Source: Lactobacillus sp. ESL0701
Lineage (GTDB): Bacteria; Bacillota; Bacilli; Lactobacillales; Lactobacillaceae
NCBI RefSeq assembly: GCF_029433445.1
Contig: NZ_JAQTIC010000010.1
Span: 1-46,750, forward strand
Direction: 5' to 3'
Length of the DNA stretch: 46,750 nt
Part shown: positions 35,590 through 43,247 of the stretch, in pieces
How positions within the stretch are numbered: position 1 is the stretch's first letter
How the letters are laid out: each line of letters opens with the position of its first letter
Notes under the pieces: model-generated
Database searches by the model: none
What the model was told of the DNA's origin: nothing
What the model saw: the letters and a program-made list of their open reading frames with translations, nothing else
Translations under genes and position numbers: made by a program

Positions 35590-35928
35590 TTAAATCATAC
35601 CCTTCGTGTACTTACCTAAACTCGCTTGGGTAGCTTGGTCAATTTCTGATAAGCCCTTGTTAACCGCGTCAATGATTAAATCCTGCAGCATATCTGGATC
35701 ATCAGGATCAATTGCTTCCTTGTTAATCGTAATATCTTTTAACTTACGATCTCCACTAAAAGTAGCAACAACTAAATCATCAGCAGACTTACCCACAAAT
35801 TCTTGAGCCGTAATTGTTTGCTGCTCCTGCATCATTTGCTCCTGCATTTTTTTAGCTTGCTTCATCATTTGCTGCATGTTCATTCCACCCATGCCGCCCA
35901 TTGCACCAAAATTAGGTCTCTTACTCAT
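35590..35928 (-). CDS. ybaB: YbaB/EbfC nucleoid-associated DNA-binding protein
   Basis: A 112-residue YbaB/EbfC family protein that binds DNA as a dimer. It has a Met/Gln-rich N-terminus ([20 protein letters not shown]) followed by a small beta sheet ([16 protein letters not shown]) and a helix with [15 protein letters not shown]. It lies between dnaX and recR in the classic dnaX-ybaB-recR order, 15 bases after dnaX. Confidence 0.95.
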   Translation of the reverse strand: MSKRPNFGAMGGMGGMNMQQMMKQAKKMQEQMMQEQQTITAQEFVGKSADDLVVATFSGDRKLKDITINKEAIDPDDPDMLQDLIIDAVNKGLSEIDQATQASLGKYTKGMI

Positions 35929-35943
35929 TTTGCTCTCCTTTAT

Positions 35944-37761
35944 TTAATCTTTAATATTAACCACATCACCAAATAAGTCTTTGGCTTTTTGAACTACTTC
36001 ATCATTTGCAGTTTGCTTGTCAGAAGCAGCCAGCTCACTTGCTGGTTCTTGACCAGCAGATTCTTTTTTCTTAGCCAGTAGGTCTTTGCCATGCATTTGC
36101 AAAAAGTCTTTGCGCACCTTGAGCCAGTCTTCATCTGGTACTAAGACAATCTCATAGTCATGCTGCGTAAACTTGGCAATTTCACTAGTTAATTTAGTCA
36201 AAAAGTCGTCGTCTGCACTAGCATTCTCAAACCATAAAGTATACTTACACTTCATTACTACTTGGTCAGGACTAGCTGCTACTGGCTGCAGGACATCAAG
36301 CAAAGCTCGCTGTGAAACCGACAAGACTGATTGCAAATCCGGCCAAATATCTTTAAGCGCCAATAAATCTTTCTTAGTTGCATTTTCTAGCACATGATAA
36401 ACTTGCTTGCGATTCTGTTCATTGGCATGGTCAGTGTTACGCACACGTTTTTTCTTCGGCTTTTCAATTGCTGTATGGCTTGCCTGCGACTTGTTTTTAA
36501 CAGCAGAATCAACATGGTAAACCTGATCGCGATTAGTTTTACGTGGCTGCTTGGATAACTTCGAGAATTTTTCAGTTAAATCTACTACTTGCTTTTTTAA
36601 AGCCGTAATTTCAGCTTGCAAATCGCTGCTTTTACCATCAGGCAATGCGGGGGCACTAGCAGCTGGTGTAACAGCTTCAGTCCCTTGTTCACTGCTAGTA
36701 CTTGCAACCAAAAACACCTCTAGCGGAATCTGCTGCTGATTGGTATAGCGCAAATCATTCAACGCGGTATTAGCCGCCGTAATTAACTGAAAATAGCGCT
36801 GTGTTGGGACAGTCTCAATCTTTTGTACAAAATCAGCACTTAAGAAATTACTTTCATTTTGTCCCTCGGTCTTAACTACCATCAGAGCATTGGTTGCCAT
36901 ATCAATCAATTCATCCAGAATATTTTTTGAAGTGGCACCATTTTTTAGCTCTGCTTGAGCTAACGTTAACGCCTTGGCCGTATCTTTTTCTAACAGCGCC
37001 AGCAAAATTTCTTCAATTTTTTCTTTCGCGGCAAAACCGGTAATCTGCAGGGCATCATCATAATTAACCGCATCTTTTTCATAGCTAAGCAGCTGATCCA
37101 AAATACTCAAGGCATCCCGCATCCCGCCGTCAGCAACCTGAGCAATAACTGCTAATGCCTTATCCTCATACTTAATCTGTTCCTGATTCAGAATATATTT
37201 CATCCGTTCTTCAAGATCAGTTTGCGCAATTCGCTTAAAATTGTAGCGCTGCGTACGAGAAATAATGGTAGCCGGTACCTTCTGCAATTCTGTCGTTGCT
37301 AAAATAAAGACCACATGTTCCGGTGGTTCTTCTAATGTCTTAAGCAGCGCATTAAAAGCCCCAATCGATAACATGTGAACTTCATCGATAATGTAAACTT
37401 TGTACTTACCTTGTGTTGGCGCGTATTTAACCTTATCGCGAATTTCGCGAATCTCATCGACACCGTTATTAGAGGCGGCATCAATCTCCATAATATCGGA
37501 CATCGCGCCCTTATCAGCGGCTAAGCAATTAGTACATTCATTGCAGGGTTCACCGTCTTGCAGATTAGTACAATTCAGGGCTTTAGCAAAAATCTTGGCA
37601 CACGAAGTTTTCCCAGTCCCCCGGGGACCAGAAAACAAAAACGCATGCGAAACTGTACCGCGCTTAATCGCATTTTTTAGAGTATTCGTAATATCTTCTT
37701 GACCGACAACACTGTCAAAAGTGCGCGGCCGCCATTTGCGGTATAACGCTTGATAAGCCAT
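35944..37761 (-). CDS. dnaX: DNA polymerase III gamma/tau subunit
   Basis: A 605-residue clamp-loader ATPase and polymerase organiser. The Walker A is GPRGTGKTS (about residue 44), with a zinc module CTNLQDGEPCNECTNC, Walker B YIIDEVHMLS and sensor SRTQRY. The C-terminal 200 residues are the tau-specific part. Two close ATGs exist; AGAAAG directly abuts the outer one (37767), so the ATG at 37761 (MAYQALYRKWRP) is preferred. At codons 436-438 the mRNA reads AAG-AAA-AAA. A slip of -1 there would add Thr-Cys-Ala and stop at codon 442, near the length of E. coli gamma; see findings. Confidence 0.96.
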   Translation of the reverse strand: MAYQALYRKWRPRTFDSVVGQEDITNTLKNAIKRGTVSHAFLFSGPRGTGKTSCAKIFAKALNCTNLQDGEPCNECTNCLAADKGAMSDIMEIDAASNNGVDEIREIRDKVKYAPTQGKYKVYIIDEVHMLSIGAFNALLKTLEEPPEHVVFILATTELQKVPATIISRTQRYNFKRIAQTDLEERMKYILNQEQIKYEDKALAVIAQVADGGMRDALSILDQLLSYEKDAVNYDDALQITGFAAKEKIEEILLALLEKDTAKALTLAQAELKNGATSKNILDELIDMATNALMVVKTEGQNESNFLSADFVQKIETVPTQRYFQLITAANTALNDLRYTNQQQIPLEVFLVASTSSEQGTEAVTPAASAPALPDGKSSDLQAEITALKKQVVDLTEKFSKLSKQPRKTNRDQVYHVDSAVKNKSQASHTAIEKPKKKRVRNTDHANEQNRKQVYHVLENATKKDLLALKDIWPDLQSVLSVSQRALLDVLQPVAASPDQVVMKCKYTLWFENASADDDFLTKLTSEIAKFTQHDYEIVLVPDEDWLKVRKDFLQMHGKDLLAKKKESAGQEPASELAASDKQTANDEVVQKAKDLFGDVVNIKD

Positions 37762-37781
37762 GTTCATCTTTCTCTAGTAAA

Positions 37782-37814
37782 AAACTCTTAACTCTTTTGC
37801 AGAGTTAAGAGTTT
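37782..37814 (-). terminator. Terminator of the small SRP RNA
   Basis: AAACTCTTAACTC pairs with GAGTTAAGAGTTT, a 13-bp perfect stem with a TTTTGCA loop and U6 on the minus strand. It sits directly 3' of the SRP RNA and 20 bases before the dnaX start. Confidence 0.85.
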
Positions 37815-37818
37815 ATTG

Positions 37819-37911
37819 ATATCTAATAAAAGGCACATGCCTGAGCAACCTTAGTGCTGCTACCTTCCGGTCCTGACACGCTTCAGAGGTCAAACATTGC
37901 CCAATAGATAT
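37819..37911 (-). ncRNA. ffs: Small signal recognition particle RNA (4.5S-type)
   Basis: About 93 bases on the minus strand. The core GTCAGGACCGGAAGG followed by TAGCAGCACTAA is the conserved domain IV that binds Ffh. The ends TATCTA (5') and TAGATA (3') pair to close the rod, and GGGCA / TGTGCC continue the helix. It lies between tadA and dnaX, as in many Firmicutes. Ends are estimated from the pairing and could be off by a few bases. Confidence 0.9.
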
Positions 37912-37938
37912 GATACCGTATTTAGCATGACTTTTCCA

Positions 37939-38436
37939 CTACTTTGCTGAATTTTTCGCTAATTTTTGCTGGCGGCGAATTTCTTGAAAGAAGTCCTTCA
38001 ACATCTTACTTGCTTCTTCACGATACAAGCCGCGCACAACATTCGGATGATGATTAAACTTCGTGACAGTAAACAAGTCAACGACACTGCCTGCTGCACC
38101 GGCCTTAGGGTCAAGTGCACCATAAAAAACATTCTTAATGCGCGAGTTAATAATCGCACCGGCGCACATTGAACATGGCTCTAGAGTCACAAACAAACTG
38201 CAATCAATCAGCCGCCAGCTGCCAAGGTTTTGGCAAGCTTGTCTAATCGCCATCATCTCGGCGTGCTGCGTGCCATCTTGATCAAGCTCACGCCGATTGT
38301 AGCCTGAACCAATCACTTGCCCATCGGGATCAACTACCACTGCACCAATCGGCACTTCACCTAAGTCTTGAGCTTTTTTAGCTTGGTCAAAGGCTAATTG
38401 CATGTATTTCTTTTTATCTTCACTAGAAAACATCAT
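37939..38436 (-). CDS. tadA: tRNA-specific adenosine deaminase TadA
   Basis: A 165-residue zinc deaminase making inosine at the wobble base of tRNA-Arg(ACG). The active site is TQHAEMMAI (His ligand, catalytic Glu) and PCSMCAGAI (two Cys ligands), with GEVPIGAVVV before them. The ATG overlaps the stop of the methyltransferase by 1 base (TAATG), so it is coupled. A second ATG follows immediately. Confidence 0.95.
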   Translation of the reverse strand: MMFSSEDKKKYMQLAFDQAKKAQDLGEVPIGAVVVDPDGQVIGSGYNRRELDQDGTQHAEMMAIRQACQNLGSWRLIDCSLFVTLEPCSMCAGAIINSRIKNVFYGALDPKAGAAGSVVDLFTVTKFNHHPNVVRGLYREEASKMLKDFFQEIRRQQKLAKNSAK

Positions 38437-39056
38437 TAGTTATTCACTGCCTGTAAAATATAGTAACCTTTATCCCGCGTTAAGACGCTGCAATTACCAA
38501 AAGTTTCTGTCAGCAACTTGCGGGCACTTGGTTCACCCTGCTTCTTCTGAATAACAACCAGCAAGACGCCGCCAATTACTAAGTGATCCTTAGCGCCAGC
38601 TAAGATACCAGAAACCACTTTTTTACCAGCACGAATTGGTGGGTTAGTTACAATTAGACCAAACTTCTTTTCTGCAGGAACATTCTGATAAATATCAGAT
38701 TGATAAATCGCAACATTAGTAATTTGGTTTAATTGGGCATTTTTACGGGCTAATTCTAAGCCGCGCTCATTGACATCAACTAGGTCAACAGATTGCTCAG
38801 GCCAGAATTTTGCTGCGAATAAGCCAAGTGGACCGTAGCCAGCACCAACATCCAAAATATTAGCTGCTGGGAAACTCACATCAGCCATTGCCTTAATTAG
38901 CACGCCAGAGCCATAATCAACCCGCATTTTTGAAAAAACACCGGCATCAGTGTTGAACTTCAAATCCACACCATTGACGTGATAATCAACTACATGTTCA
39001 TCATGCTTGGCGGTTGGATTTGCCGCAAAATACATTTGATTTTTTTCGTTAGCCAT
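38436..39056 (-). CDS. Class I SAM methyltransferase (RsmC-like)
   Basis: A 206-residue methyltransferase with ILDVGAGYGPLGLFAA (SAM-binding motif I), VDLVDVNERGLELARKN (motif II) and the N6/N2-type catalytic motif TNPPIRAGKKV. It matches the short RsmC/YbxB form of Gram-positives, which probably methylates G1207 of 16S rRNA. Substrate is by family inference. It is coupled to tadA. Confidence 0.85.
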   Translation of the reverse strand: MANEKNQMYFAANPTAKHDEHVVDYHVNGVDLKFNTDAGVFSKMRVDYGSGVLIKAMADVSFPAANILDVGAGYGPLGLFAAKFWPEQSVDLVDVNERGLELARKNAQLNQITNVAIYQSDIYQNVPAEKKFGLIVTNPPIRAGKKVVSGILAGAKDHLVIGGVLLVVIQKKQGEPSARKLLTETFGNCSVLTRDKGYYILQAVNN

Positions 39057-39104
39057 TACTCGCTCATTTCTAAATTAATCTCTTACTAACAATCTTACTC
39101 TTAA

Positions 39105-39127
39105 AATCTTAGCAATTAGCTAAGATT
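39105..39127 (-). terminator. Weak terminator of the serine hydrolase gene
   Basis: AATCTTAGC / GCTAAGATT, 9-bp stem with a 5-base loop, then TTTTAAG on the minus strand. It overlaps the first two bases of the stop codon. The U tract is short. Confidence 0.45.
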
Positions 39128-40268
39128 ACTTCGGCAAAAAGGTCCCCGGCTTAATATATTGCAAAATACGGTAGCCAACTTTCTTCTCTTTAGCCGAATG
39201 ATCATTTGTTTGGTTCAAAAACATGATAATTCCATTTTGATTATCAGCAGTTAATTGTGCCCACATGCCAAAGTGTGTCCCATGCAAATTGCCATAAGCA
39301 ATCTTAAGTTTACCAGACTTTTTAATATGAAGACCGCCAGAATAAGCCGTAACCTTACTGTCCAAATTAGTTAGATATTGAAATTGCTTTTGCGTCAAAA
39401 TCGTTCCATCAGTCAAGCCACACTGGATTCGATAATACTCCATTGGCGTCGTCAGTAGATTGCCTGCGCCCAATAATTGGGAAGCAAAATCTTTTGTAAA
39501 ATTCACGGTGTTACAATAATTGGCATTGCCATTCGAATAGTATGAACTTGCTATCAGCTTAGATTTAGGCAAAGCTGCTGCCGTAAACGTACTCGTCAGA
39601 CCCAAAGGCTTAACAATTCGCTTATGCAAGTTGGTCTGATAAGATTGTCCCGTTTCTTGACGAATGATCCCAGCCAGCAAAATATAATTCGCATTATTAT
39701 AATTATACTTACCAACCTTGGCGAATGAAAATTTATTGGCATTCGCAATTGTCATCTTAATTGCAGCACTTTCAGAATAATTATAATTACGCCAAACTTC
39801 AGTATTAGTTGGTTTAATCCCCGACGTATGGGTCAACAAATTACCAACCGAAATTTTCTTAGCATTCTTTAAATCTGGAAACCACCGGTCAATTTTAGTA
39901 TTCTGGTCAAACTCTTGGTTAGTTTCTTTTTCTTCGTCCATAATCTGGACAATCATTGCACCCGTGATCACTTTTTGCAGCGAACCAGTTGGATAAACTA
40001 CTTTGTGGTTACCATTTCCGATTTTGCGATTGCTTGAGGCATAACCATAACTAATCTTTTGCGGCACGCCATTTTTAATTACCACAACCGAGCCACGCAC
40101 ATGATTTTGCGCCATTGTGTGACGGACAAATTTACGCAGTGACTTTTTCCCTGATGTCGCTGCTGCTACTTGTTCTGGCTGCCAGACACGCGGTGCTCCA
40201 AATGCACCGACACCAAGCAGCAATGCCACTTCAACTATTCCAACTTTAAAAACACTTTTCTTCTTCAC
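39126..40268 (-). CDS. Exported serine hydrolase of the beta-lactamase/PBP-like (class C) fold
   Basis: A 380-residue exported protein with an N-terminal hydrophobic signal or anchor (about residues 8-26, VGIVEVALLLGVGAFG). The nucleophile motif SxxK is in PTGSLQKV, the Tyr motif in KYNYNNANY (YxN), and a third-motif-like HGTHFG is near the end. It belongs to the serine beta-lactamase-like family whose members are D-alanyl carboxypeptidases, esterases or peptidases; the substrate is not readable. The start is GTG at 40268 with a weak ribosome site. The domain has LLTHTSGI, typical of the family. Confidence 0.82.
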   Translation of the reverse strand: MKKKSVFKVGIVEVALLLGVGAFGAPRVWQPEQVAAATSGKKSLRKFVRHTMAQNHVRGSVVVIKNGVPQKISYGYASSNRKIGNGNHKVVYPTGSLQKVITGAMIVQIMDEEKETNQEFDQNTKIDRWFPDLKNAKKISVGNLLTHTSGIKPTNTEVWRNYNYSESAAIKMTIANANKFSFAKVGKYNYNNANYILLAGIIRQETGQSYQTNLHKRIVKPLGLTSTFTAAALPKSKLIASSYYSNGNANYCNTVNFTKDFASQLLGAGNLLTTPMEYYRIQCGLTDGTILTQKQFQYLTNLDSKVTAYSGGLHIKKSGKLKIAYGNLHGTHFGMWAQLTADNQNGIIMFLNQTNDHSAKEKKVGYRILQYIKPGTFLPK

Positions 40269-40426
40269 AGTTAATATTAATATTCCAATCTGATCTTTTT
40301 TAAACGCTTTATTGCCAAGGGCACACTCATATAACAGTAATATTTTTACCCCTGTTATTCAAGTTTAACAAAACTAATAAACAGAGTTTTTACCATTTTA
40401 TCTCTTTTCGGTAACAAAATATGAGC

Positions 40427-40432
40427 TTATAA
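40427..40432 (+). promoter_or_regulatory. -10 box of the secreted-protein gene 40462-40998
   Basis: TATAAT 29 bases before the ATG; the best -35 candidate is TTTCGG at 16 bases, a poor match. The remaining gap back to the divergent hydrolase gene (40269-40426) holds nothing else I can identify. Confidence 0.45.
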
Positions 40433-40461
40433 TAGGTAGAAATGAGTACAGGAGAATAAAA

Positions 40462-40998
40462 ATGAAATTTAAACGCACTTTATTAATTGCAACTGCCTTA
40501 ATTACACTCGGAACGATCGTCGCAATTGCACCACACCCCATTGCAGCAACTACCACCAAGATTAAATCCTATCCTAAAAGTATGCGTGGTACGTGGTATT
40601 ACTATGATACTTATACCCAAAAACTTGATAAGGAGGTTTTTACCAAAAAGACCGCTAAATTCTATGTTGGCAAGAAAAAAGTCGGCTACAATACATTACA
40701 CACCTACGTTAAACACGATCAATATCTAAGTAACAACGCCTACTTACAAAAGACAGGTCATTGGGCATATGCCAATAACAGCACTACTATAAATGGTTTA
40801 ACTTGGCTTAATATTCGCGGCTGGAATCAAGGGATGGGTGACGGTGCTTACTACAATACGGCTACACTTGATGGTACCGAGATTTTAACTAATGCTAGTG
40901 GTGCTAAAATTTGGGTTGACCATCATGCATACCGTACACCAGAACTCGCTAAAGCCTTTGAAAATAAGCATTATCAATATTTTAATTATCAAGAATAA
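40462..40998 (+). CDS. Secreted protein of unknown function
   Basis: A 178-residue protein with a signal peptide (KFKRTLLIATALITLG, cleavage near PIAA|TTT). The mature domain is rich in Tyr, Thr, Lys and aromatic residues (RGTWYYYDTYTQKL, GHWAYANNS, WLNIRGWNQGMGDG) and lacks Cys, consistent with a small beta-rich extracellular domain. The pattern RGTWYYYD at the start and the terminal YQYFNYQE recur in uncharacterised Lactobacillus secreted proteins, as far as I recall. No enzyme motif is seen. AGGAG is 8 bases before the ATG. It sits in the wall-protein cluster, so an envelope role is plausible. Confidence 0.8.
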   Translation: MKFKRTLLIATALITLGTIVAIAPHPIAATTTKIKSYPKSMRGTWYYYDTYTQKLDKEVFTKKTAKFYVGKKKVGYNTLHTYVKHDQYLSNNAYLQKTGHWAYANNSTTINGLTWLNIRGWNQGMGDGAYYNTATLDGTEILTNASGAKIWVDHHAYRTPELAKAFENKHYQYFNYQE

Positions 40999-41000
40999 AT

Positions 41001-41029
41001 AAAAAGCACTTCTTAATGAAGTGCTTTTT
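41001..41029. terminator. Bidirectional terminator after 40462-40998
   Basis: AAAAAGCACTTC / GAAGTGCTTTTT, a 12-bp perfect stem with a 5-base loop, between convergent genes. Nearly the same stem (GCACTTC / GAAGTGC) recurs at 44297-44324. Confidence 0.85.
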
Positions 41030-41032
41030 AAC

Positions 41033-41531
41033 TTAATATGTGACCCTAACAGCTGAATAAACATAACCATCGACCGTGGTTGCAGCTCCAACACCAATTG
41101 TCTTGTCACTTGGATTAAGCAAAATATCACGATGACCCCAATTAGAAGCTGCAACATCAGCTGATGTGCCACCATTTGGTGCAGGTTCCAACTCCTTATT
41201 GGCATGATTAGTAATCCAGCCCCACGGATCCATTGCAATATATTCAGCAATACTATGATATGAAATACCCGCCTTAGTAAAATAATCTTCCAAAATAAAG
41301 TTGCCAACTTCATCATAATGGGGATCTTCAGTTACTGGCGCCAAACTCCGCTTCGCGCGTTCCTCATTAAGATCTTTCAAAAACTCTTGGCGAAACTCAT
41401 TAATTGAAAAATCTTTAATTGTTGACCGTTTTGGTTTCGGCATTGGCAACATCATTATTCAGAGCCCAACCGCCCCACGTGCAGCCTAAAGCAACAGCCG
41501 CAATCATTATTTTTCGATAATTAAGTTTCAT
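41033..41531 (-). pseudogene. CAP/SCP-domain secreted protein, frameshifted after the signal peptide
   Basis: The minus strand from ATG 41531 encodes a signal peptide (MKLNYRKIMIAAVALG, then WALNNDVANAETKTV) and runs into TAA at 41415-41417. The CAP domain is in the other frame: continuous from about 41455 to 41033, with EFRQEFLKDLNEERAKRSL, a SNWGHRDILLNP motif (the CAP 'GHR' signature) and VGAATTVDGYVYSAVRVTY. The two frames overlap at 41415-41455, so one indel there separates them. Read in one frame the product would be about 165 residues. The start has AGGAAAAG upstream but at long spacing. A sequencing error cannot be ruled out. The internal ATG at 41455 could give a 140-residue form without export. 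Confidence 0.65.
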
Positions 41532-41562
41532 TTTTACGATCTTTTCCTATATTCACTAATCG

Positions 41563-42117
41563 TTACTTAATAATCACGCGCATCCCCGTTGGCGCATGAT
41601 GATAAAACCACCGGGCATCACTAGTGCTCAAATGAACACAACCATGAGAAGTGGGCTTTTTACCAAGATTTTTAGCAACTGACTTAATCGTTTTATGTTG
41701 CAGAGTGCGCGGATTCTCATGAAACAAGTACAATCCACCTTGCAAAAAGCCCACCGCATATCTGGCTCCCATCTGTTCACTAGCTGAATAAAACCACGGC
41801 GCGCGATAAGTATTTATTCGGTAATGTCCCCGCGGTGTTTGATTGTGTGCACCAGTTGAAACATAAAATTCATAACGCGTCTTTTTCCCCCGCTTTAAAT
41901 ATGCCCGCTGTTTTTTAAGCGAAACAATAATGCGGTCTTTTTTGGCACTTAAGTGCTTGGGGTACGGCTTAACTTCAGATGATTTGGTATAACTAATTGG
42001 TTCACGCATATTTGTCCGTGGTACTTCATCACTGGCATTGACTGGTAATGGACTGCTTAATAAGGCAATTCCACTAACTACTAAGCCAATAACTAATAAG
42101 CGAACTTTTTTAATCAT
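41563..42117 (-). CDS. L,D-transpeptidase (YkuD/ErfK family)
   Basis: A 184-residue exported enzyme. Signal peptide VRLLVIGLVVSGIALLSSPL, cleavage near VNA|SDE. The YkuD active site is SHGCVHLSTSDARW, with the catalytic Cys in HGCVH and the upstream His in FHENPRTLQH. Such enzymes cross-link tetrapeptide stems (3-3 links) or attach proteins to peptidoglycan; chain length fits a bare catalytic domain with no wall-binding repeats. It starts 13 bases after the D,D-carboxypeptidase gene, whose product could make its tetrapeptide donor. Confidence 0.9.
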   Translation of the reverse strand: MIKKVRLLVIGLVVSGIALLSSPLPVNASDEVPRTNMREPISYTKSSEVKPYPKHLSAKKDRIIVSLKKQRAYLKRGKKTRYEFYVSTGAHNQTPRGHYRINTYRAPWFYSASEQMGARYAVGFLQGGLYLFHENPRTLQHKTIKSVAKNLGKKPTSHGCVHLSTSDARWFYHHAPTGMRVIIK

Positions 42118-42130
42118 TAATTTTTCTTCC

Positions 42131-43129
42131 CTAATTGTTTAAATTCCGATAAGTAAAACGCATCAACTTAGCTGTATCGGAAAACTCGCTATTATCATGC
42201 AATGTAACTGTAATCAAGCCAGTATCCTTGCGGCTACTGCCAACAAAGCAATAACCAGCTCGCGGCGTCCAACCAGTCTTCATACCATCAACTTTAAATG
42301 TTTTATGATAGTATTTTTTGCCTGGAAGCATCCGATTTTGATTGACTAATCTTTGCCCTGCAACCTTTATTGACTCAGTCGCAAAATACTTCATTAAACT
42401 TGGATAATCATGGACCACATGATATGCGACAACTGCTAAGCTCTTAGCCGACAATAAATTCCCCGAAGTCAGGCCGCCTTTAACATAGTAACCATAGCGT
42501 GCCAGATCGTCATTTTCTAGTCCCGAAGCTGACGTAAACTTAGCCTTAACATGCCATAACTTAGCCTGCTTGTTCATCATTTTAATAAATTTGCGGTTTG
42601 AACCGGCAACCCATTGTCCTAACCGAATCGCCGAATTATCATCAGAATCAATAATTGCCGATTCAAGTACCTGTTTAACAGTATACGTGTGACCTTTTTT
42701 CGCATGAAAACCATCAAAGTTTGGATTGGTGCCCATTTTAATTAGTGACTTAGAAAATTTAAGCCTTTCTTGCCAAGCATGTGGGTGATTAGCCAACTTA
42801 CGTCTAGCTAAATAAATTGTCATTAATTTTCCGGTTGATGCGATTAAATATTGTTGATTGGCATTCTTTTGCAATAAAATTGCCCCAGTTTTGCGATTAA
42901 GTACAATGTATGCTCTCGCCTTAGTCTTGGGCTTTTTAGCAAGAATTTGCCCATCACTCTGACCAACAGTTTTCGCTTGATGATGACTATACACCTGCTT
43001 TTTCTTTTGATGCAGCGTCAGCGCACTTTCATCAGTTAGTCCCGTATTAGTAGCCTTAACAGGAATAACTGCACTAATTAATAGGCAAAAAATTACCGTA
43101 ATCCCCACAAAGTAACGCCTAATCCTCAA
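42131..43129 (-). CDS. D-alanyl-D-alanine carboxypeptidase (DacA/PBP5-like, S11)
   Basis: A 332-residue penicillin-binding protein. Signal peptide RRYFVGITVIFCLLISAVI, cleavage near VKA|TNT. The SxxK motif is ASTGKLM and the KTG motif is VDGMKTGWTPRAG. The SxN motif is unclear: IIDSDDNSA reads S-D-D-N where SxN-D would be expected. It has no C-terminal amphipathic anchor domain of PBP5, so it may be a soluble or loosely bound form. The start is TTG at 43129; GGGAGG 9 bases upstream supports it. Trimming pentapeptides to tetrapeptides would feed the adjacent L,D-transpeptidase. Confidence 0.87.
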   Translation of the reverse strand: MRIRRYFVGITVIFCLLISAVIPVKATNTGLTDESALTLHQKKKQVYSHHQAKTVGQSDGQILAKKPKTKARAYIVLNRKTGAILLQKNANQQYLIASTGKLMTIYLARRKLANHPHAWQERLKFSKSLIKMGTNPNFDGFHAKKGHTYTVKQVLESAIIDSDDNSAIRLGQWVAGSNRKFIKMMNKQAKLWHVKAKFTSASGLENDDLARYGYYVKGGLTSGNLLSAKSLAVVAYHVVHDYPSLMKYFATESIKVAGQRLVNQNRMLPGKKYYHKTFKVDGMKTGWTPRAGYCFVGSSRKDTGLITVTLHDNSEFSDTAKLMRFTYRNLNN

Positions 43130-43247
43130 ATTTAACAGCCTCCCATATAGCTATTCATTAACATTTATTTTAAAAATAATCATTCACGCACTCCATTATA
43201 ATATAAAATATTAACTGTGTATTGCATTTTTAAGAAGGGACCCCAAG

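Noticed and set aside
40885..41316. 143-codon minus-strand open frame
   Set aside because: It overlaps the 3' end of the secreted-protein gene antisense, spans the terminator 41001-41029 and overlaps the CAP-domain frame. It is a shadow.
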